From: JBGAPI01 sp044221335 | GTDB lineage: Bacteria; Pseudomonadota; Gammaproteobacteria; Xanthomonadales; Ahniellaceae | Direction of reading: 5' to 3' | Assembly (NCBI GenBank): GCA_044221335.1 | Contig: JBGAPI010000022.1 | Location: 14,923-78,922 of the forward strand | Length of the DNA stretch: 64,000 nt | In this document: positions 50,359-58,624 of the stretch, one piece after another | Layout: every line of letters begins with the position of its first letter | Position numbering within the stretch: the first letter of the stretch is position 1 | Translations under genes and position numbers: made by a program | The notes under the pieces: model-generated | The model's database searches: none | The model's input: only the letters and a program-made list of their open reading frames with translations | Told to the model about the DNA's origin: nothing

Positions 50359-50412
50359 GTCCGGTGGTCGGCTGCCCGGTGCTCGCGGCGGCCTGCTCTT
50401 CTGGGCCCTGTG

Positions 50413-50481
50413 TCGCGGCTCACGCCGCTCCTACATCGCGGCTCGCGCCGCTCCTACATCGCGGCTTGCGCCGCTCCTGCA
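50413..50481. repeat. Three tandem 23-bp REP-like units inside the leuS-lptE operon
   Basis: TCGCGGCT-(CAC/CGC/TGC)-GCCGCTCCTACA is repeated at 50413, 50436 and 50459. Each unit is a GCGGC...GCCGC dyad like the REP elements of Pseudomonas and Xanthomonas. They lie in the 126 bases between the leuS stop and the lptE start. Confidence 0.85.
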
Positions 50482-50484
50482 CCA

Positions 50485-53070
50485 TCAGACGACGATATTA
50501 ACGATCCGGCCCGGCACGATGATGATCTTCTTCGGCGTGGCCTCCGCGAGGAACTTCTTCACCGTCTCTTCGGCGAGGGCCAGCCTCTCGATCTCGTCCT
50601 TGGCCGCGTTGACCGCAACCTCGATCTGCGCGCGCAGCTTGCCGTTGACCTGCACCGCCAGCACCACGCTGTCCTTCACCAGCGCGGCCTTGTCGACGGT
50701 CGGCCAGGCGAGATCTTCGATCAGGGACTCCGGGTGGCCGAGCGCCTGCCACAGCGCGTGGCTGGCATGCGGCACCATCGGGTTCAGCACCAGCACCACC
50801 GCCTCCAGCGCCTCATGGCGCACCGCGCGGCCGTTCGGGCTGGCGTCGTCGAACTTGCCGAGCGCGTTCAGCAACTCCATCACGGCGGCGATGGCGGTGT
50901 TGAAGGTGTAGCGGCGGCCGATGTCGTCGGAGACCTTCTCGATCGTCTCGTGGGTCTTGCGGCGCAGCGCCTTGCCGGCCGCGTCCAGCGCAGCCACGTC
51001 GAGCGCCGCCACCGGTCCCGCCGCGACGTGCTGCTGCACCTCGCGCCACAGCCGGCGCAGGAAGCGGCTCATGCCCTCGACGCCCGCCTCCGACCAGTCC
51101 AGCGACAGCTCCGGCGGTGCCGCGAACATCGAGTACAGGCGCACGGTGTCGGCGCCGTAGCGGTCGACCATCGCCTGCGGGTCGACGCCGTTGTTCTTCG
51201 ACTTCGACATCTTCTCGACCGCGCCGATGTAGACCGGCTCGCCGTCGGACAGCGCGGTGGCGCCGATGATGCGGCCACGCTCGTCGCGGGTCACCGACAC
51301 GTCGGCCGGATTGATCCAGTCGCGCGCGCCGTTCGGGCCCTCGCGGTAGTAGGTCTCGGCGACCACCATGCCCTGGCACATCATCCGGGTGGCCGGCTCG
51401 TCGCTCTTCACCAGGCCGGCATCGCGCATCAGCTTGTGGAAGAAGCGGAAGTACAGCAGGTGCAGGATCGCGTGCTCGATGCCGCCGATGTACTGGTCGA
51501 CCGGCAGCCAGTAGTTCGCGCGCTCGTCGACCAGGCCGTTCGCTCCGGGGCTGGTGTAGCGGGCGTAGTACCAGCTCGACTCCATGAAGGTGTCGAAGGT
51601 GTCGGTCTCGCGCTCGGCCGCGCCGCCGCACTTCGGGCAGGTCGTCTTGCGCCATTCCGGATCGGCCTTGATCGGGCTCTTCACGCCCATGAAGGACACG
51701 TCCTCCGGCAACACCACCGGCAGCTGCTCCTCCGGCACCGGCACGGCGCCGCAGGTCTTGCAGTAGATGATCGGGATCGGGCAGCCCCAGTAGCGCTGCC
51801 GCGACACGCCCCAGTCGCGGATCCGGAAGTTGACCCGGCGCTGGCCGGCCTTGCGCGCCTCGACGTGCGCGGCGACGGTGTCGAAGGCCTGGCGGAAGTC
51901 CATGCCGTCGAGGACGCCGGAATTCACGCAGCGGCCATGGTCGACGTAGGCCGCCTTCTGGACGTCCACCGCGCTGCCGTCGACCGCCGCGATCACCTGG
52001 GTGATCGGCAGGTCGTAGATGTTCGCGAATTCCCAGTCGCGCGCATCGTGACCCGGCACCGCCATCACCGCGCCGGTGCCGTAGCCCATCAGCACGAAGT
52101 TCGCGACCCAGATCGGCACGGTCTGCCCGGACAGCGGATGGCGCGCGAACAGGCCGGTCGGATGGCCGCGCTTCTCGGCGGTCTCGACGGCCGCCTCGGC
52201 GACCGCGGCGTGACGGCACTGCTCGATGAACGCGGCGAGCTCGGGATTGTCGAGCGCCGCCTTCGTGGCCAGCGGGTGTTCCGCGGCCACCGCGAGATAG
52301 GTCACGCCCATCAGCGTGTCAGGCCGGGTGGTGAACACCGAGACCCGGGCATCGTCGCCGATCACCTCGAAGTCGAGTTCGAGGCCCTCGGAGCGCCCGA
52401 TCCAGTTGCGCTGCATGGTCTTGACCGAATCCGGCCATTCGGGCAGTCGATCGAGCTCGTCGAGCAGCTCCTGCGCGTAAGCGGTGATCTTCAGGAACCA
52501 CTGCGGGATCTCGCGGCGCTCGACCAGCGCACCGGAACGCCAGCCGCGGCCGTCGATCACCTGCTCGTTGGCGAGCACGGTCTCGTCCACCGGGTCCCAG
52601 TTGACGATCGAGTCCTTGCGGTAGACCAGGCCCTTCTCGAACAGCTTGGTGAAGAACAGCTGCTCCCAGCGGTAGTACTCCGGCCGGCAGGTCGCGAACT
52701 CGCGCGACCAGTCGATCGCGTAGCCGAGCAGCTGGAGCTGGCCGCGCATGTGTTCGATGTTGGCGTAGGTCCACTTCGCCGGGGCGGTGTTGTTCTTGAT
52801 CGCGGCGTTCTCGGCGGGCAGGCCGAAGGCGTCCCAGCCCATCGGCTGCAGCACGTTCTTGCCCTGCATCCGCTGGTAGCGGCTGATCACGTCGCCGATC
52901 GTGTAGTTGCGCACGTGGCCCATGTGCAGTGCGCCCGAGGGATAGGGCAGCATCGACAGGCAGTAGTACTTCGGCTTGCCGGGGATCTCGCGCACTTCGA
53001 AGGCGCGGTTGTCCTTCCAGTACTTCTGGGCGGCCGCTTCGACCGTCTTGGCGTCGTAGGTTTCTTGCAT
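50485..53070 (-). CDS. leuS: Leucyl-tRNA synthetase
   Basis: An 861-residue class I synthetase, the normal length (E. coli 860). The HIGH signature is in PYPSGALHMGHVRNY, the KMSKS loop in VEKMSKSKNNGVDP; the editing domain shows TTRPDTLMGVTYLA and the zinc-binding CPKCGG. The C-terminus is the tRNA-binding domain (PKKIIIVPGRIVNIVV). ATG 53070 (MQETYDAKTVEAAAQKYW) is the standard start; an in-frame ATG at 53085 is possible. It opens the leuS-lptE-holA-nadD-rsfS-rlmH block. The 300 bases upstream hold an inverted repeat and the start of a divergent gene. Confidence 0.98.
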   Translation of the reverse strand: MQETYDAKTVEAAAQKYWKDNRAFEVREIPGKPKYYCLSMLPYPSGALHMGHVRNYTIGDVISRYQRMQGKNVLQPMGWDAFGLPAENAAIKNNTAPAKWTYANIEHMRGQLQLLGYAIDWSREFATCRPEYYRWEQLFFTKLFEKGLVYRKDSIVNWDPVDETVLANEQVIDGRGWRSGALVERREIPQWFLKITAYAQELLDELDRLPEWPDSVKTMQRNWIGRSEGLELDFEVIGDDARVSVFTTRPDTLMGVTYLAVAAEHPLATKAALDNPELAAFIEQCRHAAVAEAAVETAEKRGHPTGLFARHPLSGQTVPIWVANFVLMGYGTGAVMAVPGHDARDWEFANIYDLPITQVIAAVDGSAVDVQKAAYVDHGRCVNSGVLDGMDFRQAFDTVAAHVEARKAGQRRVNFRIRDWGVSRQRYWGCPIPIIYCKTCGAVPVPEEQLPVVLPEDVSFMGVKSPIKADPEWRKTTCPKCGGAAERETDTFDTFMESSWYYARYTSPGANGLVDERANYWLPVDQYIGGIEHAILHLLYFRFFHKLMRDAGLVKSDEPATRMMCQGMVVAETYYREGPNGARDWINPADVSVTRDERGRIIGATALSDGEPVYIGAVEKMSKSKNNGVDPQAMVDRYGADTVRLYSMFAAPPELSLDWSEAGVEGMSRFLRRLWREVQQHVAAGPVAALDVAALDAAGKALRRKTHETIEKVSDDIGRRYTFNTAIAAVMELLNALGKFDDASPNGRAVRHEALEAVVLVLNPMVPHASHALWQALGHPESLIEDLAWPTVDKAALVKDSVVLAVQVNGKLRAQIEVAVNAAKDEIERLALAEETVKKFLAEATPKKIIIVPGRIVNIVV

Positions 53071-53176
53071 CGGGGAGCGCGCCATCTGCACGGCGCCGAA
53101 TGTCGTAAAAGAGGACTGTGCAGAGTAGCGCAGCGGGCGGGAATGGGGAATCCGGACGCCGATGCCTCCCCGGATT

Positions 53177-53279
53177 CCGTCATTGCGAGCGCAGCGAAGC
53201 GATCCAGCGCCTCCGCTCTTCCTGACACCGGAGCCGAAGCAAGGGCGCTGGATTGCTTCGCTGCGCTCGCGATGGCGGG
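53177..53279. repeat. Dispersed inverted repeat, copy 3
   Basis: CCGTCATTGCGAGCGCAGCG at the left and CGCTGCGCTCGCGATGGCGGG at the right are inverted copies. The inner arms GATCCAGCGCC and GGCGCTGGATTGC also pair. It lies upstream of both leuS (leftward) and the amidohydrolase gene (rightward), unlike the other copies, which sit at gene ends. Confidence 0.85.
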
Positions 53280-53372
53280 GCATGTGTCGAGGAACGGCGC
53301 TCGCTTCCTGGCCCCCGAATCGAGCATATGATCCCCCTCCCCTGACCCGCGTCGAATTCAGGAGTCGACTCC

Positions 53373-54728
53373 ATGTCCCTGCCGCGCAAGCTCCTGCTCG
53401 CCCCACTTCTCTGCTGCATCGCCGGCGCCACGCCGGCGATGGCCGGAACCCTGGTGTTCGACTGCGACCACCTGTTCGATTCCGCGAACGGCAAGCTGCT
53501 CGGTCCGCGCCACATCGTCATCGAGGGCGACAGGATCATCGCCGTGACCGAGGACGAGAAGGGCGTCGAGCAGGCGATCGCTTCGACCCACGATCAGCTG
53601 ATCGGAATGCGCAGCAAGGTCGCGGGGATGACCTGCCTGCCCGGCCTGATCGATGCCCACGTCCACCTCACCCATGCGCCGAGCCCGAAGCGCACGCTGG
53701 AGCAGTTCCAGATGAACCCGGCCGACTACGCGCTGCGCGGGGCAGCGGCCGCGCGGGCCACCCTGCTCGCGGGCTTCACCACCGTGCGCAACCTGCACGA
53801 CGACCACAACGAGTCGATCGCGCTGCGCGGCGCGGTCGAGAAGGGCTGGGTCATCGGCCCGCGGATCCTCTCGGTCGGCCACGCGATCGGCAGCACCGGC
53901 GGCCACGTCGATCCCACCGACGGCTGGAGCCAGGAGATCGTCGGCGACCCGGGCCCGATGGAAGGCGTGATCAACTCGGTCGACGACGCCCGCAAGGCCG
54001 TGCGGCAGCGCTACAAGGATGGCGCCGACGGCATCAAGATCGTGCCCTCCGGCGGCGTGCTGGATCTCTCGCGCAGCGGCGACAACGCGCAGATGACGCT
54101 CGAGGAGATCAAGGTGCTGGTCGAGACCGCGCACGACTACGGTTTCCTGGTCGCCGCCCACGCCCACGGCAAGGAGGCGCTGCGCCGCTCGATCATCGGC
54201 GGCGTCGACTCGATCGAGCACGGCACCTTCCTCGACGCGGATCTGTTCGAGCTTATGAAGAAGCACGGCACCTGGCTGTGTCCGACGATCAGCGCAGGCA
54301 AGTTCGTCGCCGAGCACGCGAAGATCCCCGGCTACTTCCCCGACCCGATCGTGCCGAAGGCCCTAGCGATCGGCCCGCAGATCCAGGGCACCGCCGGCGC
54401 CGCCTACAAGGCCGGCGTGAAGATGGTGTTCGGCACCGACGCCGGCGTCTATCCGCACGGCGAGAACGCGAAGGAATTCCAGTTCCTGGTCGAGGCCGGT
54501 GTTCCCGCCTCCGCCGCACTGCAGATGGCGACCAGCAAGGCCGCCGAGGCGCTGCGCCTGCCGGACCGTGGCGTGATCGCACCCGGCAAGCTGGCCGACC
54601 TCGCCATGGTCGAGGGCGACCCGCTGGCCGACATCACGGCCATGCAGCACGTCCATTGGGTGGTCAAGGGCGGCGTGCTGTACGACGCCAACGGCACCGC
54701 CATCGCGCCGAAGTCGAAGGCACCCTGA
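53373..54728 (+). CDS. Secreted metal-dependent amidohydrolase
   Basis: A 451-residue protein with a signal peptide (about 1-24). The amidohydrolase core has the N-terminal metal site LPGLIDAHVHLTHA, a metal-bridging Lys region DGIKIVPSGGV, the two His-bearing motifs AAHAHGKEA and DSIEHGTF, and FGTDAGVYPHGENAKEF with the catalytic Asp. This is the imidazolonepropionase-like / prolidase-type branch (Xaa-Pro or peptide hydrolases) common in this group as exported enzymes. Substrate unknown. It is followed 4 bases later by a metallo-beta-lactamase-fold gene in the same operon. Confidence 0.9.
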   Translation: MSLPRKLLLAPLLCCIAGATPAMAGTLVFDCDHLFDSANGKLLGPRHIVIEGDRIIAVTEDEKGVEQAIASTHDQLIGMRSKVAGMTCLPGLIDAHVHLTHAPSPKRTLEQFQMNPADYALRGAAAARATLLAGFTTVRNLHDDHNESIALRGAVEKGWVIGPRILSVGHAIGSTGGHVDPTDGWSQEIVGDPGPMEGVINSVDDARKAVRQRYKDGADGIKIVPSGGVLDLSRSGDNAQMTLEEIKVLVETAHDYGFLVAAHAHGKEALRRSIIGGVDSIEHGTFLDADLFELMKKHGTWLCPTISAGKFVAEHAKIPGYFPDPIVPKALAIGPQIQGTAGAAYKAGVKMVFGTDAGVYPHGENAKEFQFLVEAGVPASAALQMATSKAAEALRLPDRGVIAPGKLADLAMVEGDPLADITAMQHVHWVVKGGVLYDANGTAIAPKSKAP

Positions 54729-54732
54729 GTCC

Positions 54733-55743
54733 ATGGCCGCTCGCCGTCCGCACTGGAACAGCTGGCCGCGCTGGCGCCGCCGCATCGCCTGGCTCGCGCT
54801 CGGCATCGTGTTCGGCATCCTGCTGTTCGCCAACACCCGTCCCAGCCTGGACGAGTTCGAGGCGCGCGCCCTGCCCGCGGCGCCGGCCGCCGACGGCAAG
54901 CTCCGGGTCACCTTCCTCGGGGTGTCGTCGCTGCTGTTCGACGACGGCGAGACCCGCATTCTCACCGACGGCTTCTTCAGCCGACCCGGGAAGCTCGCCA
55001 CCGCGATCGGCTCGGTGGCGCCCGACGAGGAGCGGATCGATGCGGTGCTGAAGCGCCTCGAGGTCCGCCACCTCGACGTGGTTGCGCCGCTGCACTCGCA
55101 CTTCGACCACGCGATGGACGCCGCGGTCGTCGCGAAGAAGACCGGCGCCTTGCTGGTCGGCTCACCGTCGACCGGGATGATCGGCCTCGGCGGCGGATTG
55201 CCGCTGGACCGCATCGCCGGCATCCACGACGGCCGCGCGATGAAGATCGGCCGCTTCAACCTGACCTGGATCGCCTCGCGACACGCGCCGTCGCCGAAGC
55301 CGATGGCCGGCGACATCACTGAACCGCTGGTGCCACCGCAGCCGGTCGAGGCCTGGCGCGAAGGCGGCTGCTGGTCGCTGCTGATCGAGCACGACGGCCG
55401 CACGATCCTGGTGCAGTCGAGTGCCGGTGTGGTCGATGGCGCGCTCGCGAAGGTGCAAGCCGAGGTCGTCTTCCTCGGCGTCGGCCTGCTGTCGCGACAG
55501 GACGACGGCTACCGGGAACACTACTGGAGCGAGGTCGCGCGCGGCACCCACGCCCGCCGCGTCATCCCGATCCACTGGGACGACTTCTGGCGCAGCCTCG
55601 ACCAGCCGCTGGTCGCGAGCCCCTGGGCGACCGGCAACGTGCGCGCGTCGATCCGCGCGATCGACACGCTGGCGACCCGCGACCACGTCGAACTGCGCTG
55701 GCTCGACAGCTTCGTCCGCGTCGATCCGTTCGCCGGCCTGTAG
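54733..55743 (+). CDS. Membrane-anchored metallo-beta-lactamase-fold hydrolase
   Basis: A 336-residue protein with one N-terminal membrane helix (about 18-35). The metal site is LHSHFDHAMDAAV (H-x-H-x-D-H), with further histidines in IASRHAPSP and VIPIHWDDFW. This is the general UlaG/RomA-like hydrolase branch rather than true beta-lactamases. It starts 4 bases after the amidohydrolase stop, so both are likely co-expressed and active at the cell envelope. Substrate unknown. Confidence 0.85.
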   Translation: MAARRPHWNSWPRWRRRIAWLALGIVFGILLFANTRPSLDEFEARALPAAPAADGKLRVTFLGVSSLLFDDGETRILTDGFFSRPGKLATAIGSVAPDEERIDAVLKRLEVRHLDVVAPLHSHFDHAMDAAVVAKKTGALLVGSPSTGMIGLGGGLPLDRIAGIHDGRAMKIGRFNLTWIASRHAPSPKPMAGDITEPLVPPQPVEAWREGGCWSLLIEHDGRTILVQSSAGVVDGALAKVQAEVVFLGVGLLSRQDDGYREHYWSEVARGTHARRVIPIHWDDFWRSLDQPLVASPWATGNVRASIRAIDTLATRDHVELRWLDSFVRVDPFAGL

Positions 55744-55761
55744 AGCGGACCTGGGTCCGCT
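55744..55761 (+). terminator. Short GC hairpin directly after the metallohydrolase stop
   Basis: AGCGGACC and GGTCCGCT form a perfect 8-bp stem with a TG loop, one base after the stop. No T run follows. The same AGCGGACC...GGTCCGCT motif forms part of the repeat at 62337-62439. Confidence 0.5.
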
Positions 55762-55841
55762 GCTCTGCACGCATCGCCGGAGCGCCAAAGCACCAGGAAC
55801 GAGCGACGCCAGGGTTCCTGCATGGATCGACGATGAAACGC

Positions 55842-55870
55842 TTGCCAACCCAAAAACTCGCCGCTAATAT
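55842..55870 (+). promoter_or_regulatory. Strong sigma-70 promoter of tRNA-Pro
   Basis: TTGCCA (55842-55847) and TAATAT (55865-55870) are separated by exactly 17 bases, and a GC-rich discriminator (GCGCGGC) follows, as is usual for stringently controlled stable-RNA promoters. The mature tRNA begins about 48 bases downstream of the -10 box. Confidence 0.85.
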
Positions 55871-55918
55871 GCGCGGCTCGCTTCTCTGGTGCATGCCACG
55901 CAGGCACCTGGAATCCCT

Positions 55919-55995
55919 CGGGGTGTAGCTCAGCCTGGTAGAGCGCTACGTTCGGGACGTAGAAGTCGCAGGTTCGAATCCTGTCACCCCGACCA
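55919..55995 (+). tRNA. tRNA-Pro (anticodon CGG)
   Basis: A 77-base tRNA including the encoded CCA. The acceptor stem is CGGGGTG (55919-55925) with CACCCCG (55985-55991) followed by A and CCA. The D arm is GCTCAGCCTGGTAGAGC, the anticodon stem CTACG/CGTAG with loop TTCGGGA gives CGG, and the T arm is GCAGGTTCGAATCCTGT. A promoter lies upstream; no integrase gene or repeated tRNA end was seen nearby. Confidence 0.97.
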
Positions 55996-56097
55996 ATTCC
56001 TGTCTTCTTGCGGTCTCTCGGACCGCTCCCCTGGACCCTCGAACGTCGACCGGCACGCCGGCGCATGCGGCACGCGTCGTGGCGGCGTGCGCGACGG

Positions 56098-56886
56098 TCA
56101 ACCCGCCTCGGCAGGATCGTTCGGGTGGAGACCGCGCGCGACGATGTCCGTCGGTGACGACAGGAACGCTTCGACGTGTTCGACGAAGCGCTGCGGGTGC
56201 TCCCGGTGCAGGTGGTGGCTGTTGCCCAGCGCTTCGAACTGCGCGGTTCCGAGGATCGACGCGAGTCGACGGTACCTGCAGGTGCCGCCGTCCGCGTGGG
56301 CGGCCAGCACCAGCGTCGGCTTCCGCACGGCGGCGAGCAGCGCCGGGAAGCCCGGATCCGTTCCACGCACGTAGCCGAGCACCGGCCGCAGCACGCGGCG
56401 ATCGAAGCGGTTGAACAGCAGCACTCGCGCGAGGCGCGCCACGCCGAGCAGCTTCGCCAGCCGTCGCCAGCCCGATCCCGGCGCAACGCCCGCCGGTTCT
56501 CCGTCTTCCCGCGGCAGCGCCGGCTCCTCGAGGATCAGCCGTCCGACGCGCTCCGGTCGCCGCGCCGCCAGCCTGAGCGCGACCTGGCCGCCGAGCGAAT
56601 GTCCGATCACGTCGGCGCGCTCGCAGCCAAGGTGATCCAGCAGCGCGACGAGCTCGGGCCAGAAGTCCTCCATCGCATAACCGGTGGCCGCGGAACTGCG
56701 GCCGTGGCCGCGCAGGTCCACCGCGATCGTGCGCCGACCGCGCGTCGCCAGTTCCGCGGCCACCGTGTCCCAGCTTGCCGACGAGGAGGCCAGCGCGTGC
56801 AGCAGAAGGACCGGCCGCCCGCCGGCCGGGCCGAATCCGCGCCACGCGATCCGGCGGCCTTCGACGTCGAGGTACGAATACGACAC
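56098..56886 (-). CDS. Alpha/beta hydrolase
   Basis: A 262-residue protein without signal peptide. The classic layout is clear: oxyanion region VLLLHALASSSASW, D-L-R-G-H-G-R-S (VDLRGHGRSS), nucleophile elbow in VIGHSLGGQVAL (Ser at about 96), an acid in the latter half, and the catalytic His in GNSHHLHREHP. This is the epoxide hydrolase / dehalogenase / esterase-type fold; the substrate is unknown. The start is GTG 56886. It converges on the tRNA gene region with no obvious terminator. Confidence 0.87.
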   Translation of the reverse strand: MSYSYLDVEGRRIAWRGFGPAGGRPVLLLHALASSSASWDTVAAELATRGRRTIAVDLRGHGRSSAATGYAMEDFWPELVALLDHLGCERADVIGHSLGGQVALRLAARRPERVGRLILEEPALPREDGEPAGVAPGSGWRRLAKLLGVARLARVLLFNRFDRRVLRPVLGYVRGTDPGFPALLAAVRKPTLVLAAHADGGTCRYRRLASILGTAQFEALGNSHHLHREHPQRFVEHVEAFLSSPTDIVARGLHPNDPAEAG

Positions 56887-57096
56887 GGTTGCCTGGACTC
56901 CTCGCGAGGGCGTGCAGGGTAGCGGAACGCCTGCGCCGGAATCCGTTGTCGCGCGATCGCCCGGAGACAGCGGCCGAAGCGGGTCCCACGCCTACAATCG
57001 TCCCGTTGTCCTGGCGAGGAGACGACCGCGATGCCCATCCCCCGGATGACGCTCAGAACCTGTCCGCGGCGCCGCGGCGACCTGCGGTAGCGGCCC

Positions 57097-57795
57097 GTGC
57101 GATTCCTGTTCCGCGCCGTGAGCCTCCTGCTCGCCGGACTGGCGCCCGCGGCAGCGCAGTCGCCGTATACGGTGGTCCGCGTCGACCCGCAGGCCGAACA
57201 CCTGCAGCTGTTCCTCCGCGACGAGCGCGGCGCGTACTTCCACCGGCTGCCGCGACTGGCGGCGGCGCTCTCGGCACGGGGCCGTCGACTGCGCTTCGGG
57301 ATGAATGCCGGGATGTTCCACCCGGGGTTCGCCCCGGTCGGCCTGCTGGTGATCGACGGCCGGGAACTGTCTCCGATCAACCTCGCCTCCGGCAGCGGCA
57401 ACTTCTTCCTGAAGCCCAACGGCGTCTTCCTCGTCGACGAGACCGGGCCGCGCATCGTCGAGTCTTCCGACTACGCCGCGCTCGGAACCACGGTGCAACT
57501 CGCGACGCAGTCGGGCCCGCTGCTGGTGCAGCACGGCAAGCTCCATCCGCGCCTCGATCCGGGCTCGCGCTCGCGGCACCTGCGCAACGGCGTCGGCGTG
57601 GCGAACGGCGTCGCCTACTTCGTGATCAGCAACCGGCCGGTGAACTTCCACGAATTCGCGCTCTACTTCCGCGACACCCTGCACTGCGACGACGCGCTCT
57701 ACCTCGACGGATCGATCTCCAGCCTGTTTTCACGGGACGAAGGTCGAGCGGATTCCCGCCATGACCTGGGCCCGATCATCGCCGTCGTCGAATGA
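57097..57795 (+). CDS. Secreted NAGPA-type (phosphodiester glycosidase) domain protein
   Basis: A 232-residue protein with a signal peptide (about 1-20). The fold is that of the phosphodiester glycosidase/DUF2233 family: RFGMNAGMFHPGFAPVGLLV, PNGVFLVDE, ATQSGPLLVQHG and DALYLDGSISSLF are conserved positions. Members include the enzyme that uncovers mannose-6-phosphate tags in animals and many bacterial proteins of unknown substrate. The start is GTG 57097, as no ATG is near. It is a single gene between a leftward hydrolase gene and the LecA-like gene 160 bases downstream. Confidence 0.85.
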   Translation: MRFLFRAVSLLLAGLAPAAAQSPYTVVRVDPQAEHLQLFLRDERGAYFHRLPRLAAALSARGRRLRFGMNAGMFHPGFAPVGLLVIDGRELSPINLASGSGNFFLKPNGVFLVDETGPRIVESSDYAALGTTVQLATQSGPLLVQHGKLHPRLDPGSRSRHLRNGVGVANGVAYFVISNRPVNFHEFALYFRDTLHCDDALYLDGSISSLFSRDEGRADSRHDLGPIIAVVE

Positions 57796-57954
57796 CTCCG
57801 GCGGGCGCATGCCGAGCCTTGTCCCTCGCAGACCGGTCGACGCCAGGCCGCGCGGGGGGCACGCCGACGATGCTCAACGATTGTGTCGCCGTGAACTCCG
57901 CCACGTTCCAAACGCTAGTGTTTGCGGTTACCAGCACTCGTTCGAGTTCACCCG

Positions 57955-58509
57955 ATGCATGTCCTGCCGCAGGAATCCCGGATCGCCGTTCCGGCACGCG
58001 CCCGCTTCACGCCGGTCCGTCCGATCGCCGCGGGTGAGTCGCTGCGGCTGATCGCGGACGGAACCTGGCGGGACGGCTTCAGGCGATTCGATGCCACGGG
58101 ATTCGACTCGCGCTGGCTGATGCGACCGCTCGAGCGCTTCCGGGTGCTGCCCGAGGCCCGCTGGTGCTCCCTGGGTGGCGTCGTCGGTCCGAGTGGCGCA
58201 TCGAACAGGGAGCTGCGCGAGCTGGCACGCCGCCATGGCGTCGACCTGTCGGCAGCCGCCGTGCACATCCTGCACTGGCAGGCCGATCGCAGTGGCACCT
58301 TCTACGTGTTCGCCAACGACGTGCCGTGGGCGTACTGGAACAATTCCGGGTGCATCGTGCTGCGGGTCCACGCGGGCAGCGGCGCGACGGCACCTGCCCC
58401 GACCGAGGACCCACCCGACTTCGCGCCCTGCCTGGCGGAAAAAAGCGGGGCGGGGTCCGGTGATCACCCCCGCCCCGAAAACTCCACTACTGGATGGGTG
58501 GCGGGATAG
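57955..58509 (+). CDS. LecA-like (PA-IL-type) beta-sandwich protein
   Basis: A 184-residue protein. The stretch GTFYVFANDVPWAYWNNSGC, followed by IVLRV, matches the F-A-N-D-x4-Y-x-N-N-x-G motif of PA-IL galactophilic lectin-type domains, and the earlier FTPVRPIAAGESLRLIADGTW fits its first strands. Lectin activity needs Ca2+ ligands that I cannot confirm. There is no signal peptide; LecA-type proteins are also made without one. ATG 57955 was chosen; there is no ribosome site. The last ~30 codons overlap the terminator hairpin of the opposite operon and look unusual (GSGDHPRPENS), so the true 3' end may differ. Confidence 0.65.
   Translation: MHVLPQESRIAVPARARFTPVRPIAAGESLRLIADGTWRDGFRRFDATGFDSRWLMRPLERFRVLPEARWCSLGGVVGPSGASNRELRELARRHGVDLSAAAVHILHWQADRSGTFYVFANDVPWAYWNNSGCIVLRVHAGSGATAPAPTEDPPDFAPCLAEKSGAGSGDHPRPENSTTGWVAG
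58439..58477 (-). terminator. Intrinsic terminator of the surE-pcm-yqaA-nlpD operon
   Basis: On the minus strand, a perfect 10-bp stem of CGGGGCGGGG (58446-58455 with 58468-58477) with a 12-base loop is followed by a run of six T (58439-58444, as A on the plus strand). It is 150 bases downstream of nlpD. It lies within the 3' end of the rightward LecA-like gene. Confidence 0.85.
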
Positions 58510-58592
58510 TGCTGCGGCGTCGTCTCAGATCCTGAGACCGACAGGAAGGGCCTTCGGCACGTCCAAGGCGTGCCGCGGTCATCAGCCAACGA

Positions 58593-58613
58593 AGCGGCGC
58601 GGCTTGCGCCGCT
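58593..58613. repeat. GCGGCGC-type hairpin just after nlpD
   Basis: AGCGGCGC and GCGCCGCT (58593-58600 and 58606-58613) pair around GGCTT. It sits 12 bases past the nlpD stop and resembles REP elements in the window. Confidence 0.6.
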
Positions 58614-58624
58614 CCACCGGATCG

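Noticed and set aside
49876..53331. 1151-residue open frame opposite leuS, lptE
   Set aside because: Shadow of leuS and lptE; no domain and no ribosome site.
55919..55995. tRNA-Pro as phage attachment site
   Set aside because: No integrase gene, no direct repeat of the tRNA 3' end nearby and ordinary genes on both sides.
57031..57096. Short frame before the NAGPA gene
   Set aside because: Very short, no ribosome site and Arg-rich composition.
58439..58624. rpoS after nlpD
   Set aside because: No sigma-70 motifs or open frame of that size; a terminator and a convergent gene lie there.
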